Shown here: positions 6,014-7,020 of the stretch, piece by piece | How the letters are laid out: the number at the start of each line of letters is the position of its first letter | Position numbering within the stretch: the first letter of the stretch is position 1 | Origin: Terriglobales bacterium | Lineage (GTDB): Bacteria > Acidobacteriota > Terriglobia > Terriglobales > Gp1-AA117 | Reading direction: 5' to 3' | Assembly: GCA_030150795.1 (NCBI GenBank) | Contig: JASLFF010000566.1 | Location: 1-7,020, forward strand | Length of the DNA stretch: 7,020 nucleotides | The notes under the pieces: generated by a model | What the model was told of the DNA's origin: nothing | The model's database searches: none | The model's input: only the letters and a program-made list of their open reading frames with translations | Program-made: the position numbers and the translations under genes

Positions 6014-6466
6014 ATGAAAAGCACATTCACCGGGGTCTTTTTCTTTACATCGCTATTTGTACTGGGCATGCCCGGCCTGGCGCAAGATGCGGTCAAGGTT
6101 GCGCCGAACCATTACAAGGTCCTGCTCGAAAATGATCACGTGCGAGTCATCGAAAACACGCTGCCTCCGGGAGCAAAGGACGCCATGCACACACATCCTT
6201 CCGGCTGGTACTACGTGACCAAGCCGGGGACCATGAAGGTAGTGCACGCCGACGGCAAAACAGAAATATGGAAGGCCAGGGCAGGCGAATCCGGGTGGCT
6301 GCAGACGGAAGGGCCCCATACGTCGGAAAATATCGGCAAGAAAACGATGGGCTTTGTGCTGGTAGAAATAAAGAGCGCCGCCAACCCAACAGCCGGCAAG
6401 GCGTCAAAGCCCAAAGCGGTGAAGTCGAGCCGCCGCGCAACACGCACGACGACAGCTCCGGTATAA
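6014..6466 (+). CDS. exported single-domain cupin protein
   Basis: This 150-residue protein has a Sec signal peptide: MKS, a hydrophobic core at about residues 7-19 and likely cleavage near GLAQ at 21-24. A small beta-barrel cupin follows. Cupin motif 1 is PPGAKDAMHTHPSGWYYV, with metal-type histidines His59 and His61; motif 2 has His102 in EGPHTSENIG. The acidic ligand usual in motif 1 (Glu a few residues after HxH) is absent and replaced by an aromatic Trp-Tyr-Tyr stretch (65-67), so metal binding may rest on three histidines. The last 30 residues are a Lys/Arg/Ala/Thr-rich tail, perhaps for wall, lipopolysaccharide or nucleic-acid contact. The location is periplasmic or extracellular, and the substrate is unknown. 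It diverges from the molybdoenzyme across a 171-bp gap and lies 132 bp before glnA. A TTGACA at 5970-5975 has no well-spaced -10, so the promoter is unclear. Confidence 0.87.
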   Translation: MKSTFTGVFFFTSLFVLGMPGLAQDAVKVAPNHYKVLLENDHVRVIENTLPPGAKDAMHTHPSGWYYVTKPGTMKVVHADGKTEIWKARAGESGWLQTEGPHTSENIGKKTMGFVLVEIKSAANPTAGKASKPKAVKSSRRATRTTTAPV

Positions 6467-6498
6467 AACGATTTGATGGCGGCTATCACGTCTTTTAA

Positions 6499-6528
6499 TT
6501 GGGCGTGACTGGCAGGGCGCGATATGCT
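6499..6528 (+). promoter_or_regulatory. candidate sigma-70 promoter of glnA
   Basis: TTGGGC (6499-6504) and TATGCT (6523-6528) are separated by 18 bp and lie about 70 bp before the glnA ATG. Each hexamer is a partial consensus match (3/6 and 4/6). A sigma-54 site was considered because of TGGCAGG at 6510-6516, but the GG-to-GC spacing is wrong. A perfect 11-bp palindrome, ATTGGCCCAAT (6560-6570), lies in the predicted leader and could be an operator. Its half ATTGGGC recurs in inverted form over the -35 (6498-6504). Confidence 0.35.
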
Positions 6529-6598
6529 AGAAAGTTAATTACTGCTCGCACGGACCCGCATTGGCCCAATAACCAAGAATTCAAATTGAAGGAGCCTC

Positions 6599-7020
6599 AT
6601 GGCAAACGAACTGCGCAATTTTCTTGCTCTCTCTTATGACGAACTGGAAGAGATGAACCTGCAGGCGAAGGAGCAGCGCAAAAACCGCGTTGCCATGCAC
6701 AAAATTCAGGAAGACCGGCTGAAATATCTTACCGATGAAAAGCGTATCAAGGCCGTGACCGTGCTTTTCAGCGATCTTGAGGGCCGCCTCCACATGCTGG
6801 ATTACGACAAAAAGTTCCTGCTCAAAAGTTGGGACAACCTGACTTTTGACGGTTCGTCGATTCGCGGCTTTACGGCCCAGCGTGAAAGCGATCTGCGCCT
6901 TGGCCTGGACTGGAGCTCATTTTACTGGGCGCCTTCGGACGTGTTTGGTTCGGGAAAAGTTCTGGTCTTTGGCGATGTCATCGATAAAGGCGGTCAGCCC
7001 TACAGTGCCGATATCCGAGG
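6599..7020 (+). CDS. glnA: glutamine synthetase type I, N-terminal part (runs off right edge)
   Basis: This enzyme makes glutamine from glutamate, ammonia and ATP in the cytoplasm. The 140 visible codons cover an N-terminal extension and the beta-grasp domain. The match to type I glutamine synthetase is the run KAVTVLFSDLEGRL (51-64), FDGSSIRGF (83-91), ESDLRL (96-101), the SDVFGSGKVLVFGDV block (113-127) and PYSADIRG (134-141). Asp84 matches the Asp50' latch residue of the Salmonella enzyme at the subunit-interface active site, and Phe91 matches Trp57'. Residues 1-50 precede the usual fold and are charged and helical (YDELEEMNLQAKEQRKNRV, then KIQEDRLKYLTDEKRI), about 34 residues longer than the Salmonella protein at this point. 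The catalytic barrel lies beyond the window, so subtype and adenylylation site cannot be judged. AAGGAG (6589-6594) lies four bases before the ATG, a short but workable spacing. Confidence 0.9.
   Translation, partial: MANELRNFLALSYDELEEMNLQAKEQRKNRVAMHKIQEDRLKYLTDEKRIKAVTVLFSDLEGRLHMLDYDKKFLLKSWDNLTFDGSSIRGFTAQRESDLRLGLDWSSFYWAPSDVFGSGKVLVFGDVIDKGGQPYSADIR

Noticed and set aside
6510..6528. Sigma-54 promoter upstream of glnA
   Set aside because: TGGCAGG is present, but the GG-to-GC distance is 15 rather than 12, so the -24/-12 geometry fails.

Overview
The window reads as chromosomal DNA from a free-living Gram-negative bacterium of moderately high GC, most likely an acidobacterium (Acidobacteriota, Terriglobia-like). 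That assignment is inference. It rests on a proline-rich TonB-like protein, small secreted proteins that I do not recognise, a glutamine synthetase with an unusual N-terminal extension, and dispersed intergenic inverted repeats rich in GATNNACAC-type submotifs. No rRNA, tRNA, CRISPR array, transposase or phage gene is visible.

Layout from left to right. A large minus-strand gene (1345 down to 1, running off the left edge) encodes a membrane-anchored Pro/Ala-rich TonB-like protein. It diverges, with only 45 bp between start codons, from a plus-strand gene (1391-1960) for a small exported protein of unknown function. Positions 1961-2954 are gene-poor. They hold a long inverted repeat (1973-2173), a possible solo arm of the same family (2224-2242), a perfect 59-bp tandem duplication (2251-2368), a hypothetical minus-strand ORF whose stop codon sits on the repeat junction (2309-2623), a possible decayed upstream extension of that ORF, and a second inverted repeat (2809-2899).

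Next comes a two-gene minus-strand operon. A 750-residue Mo-bisMGD oxidoreductase (5842-3590) is followed after 5 nt by DNA-3-methyladenine glycosylase I (tag, 3584-2955). On the plus strand, diverging from the molybdoenzyme, is a small exported cupin (6014-6466) and then the first 140 codons of a glutamine synthetase type I gene (6599 to the right edge).

The genes do not form one obvious pathway: envelope/transport (TonB-like), redox (molybdoenzyme), DNA alkylation repair (tag) and nitrogen assimilation (glnA). I see no convincing new defence or mobile system. The points most worth a second look are the molybdoenzyme with Asp at the usual Cys/Sec molybdenum-ligand position and its tight coupling to tag, the repeat-rich 1-kb island with its exact 59-bp duplication, and the nearly symmetrical -10 element between the first two genes.
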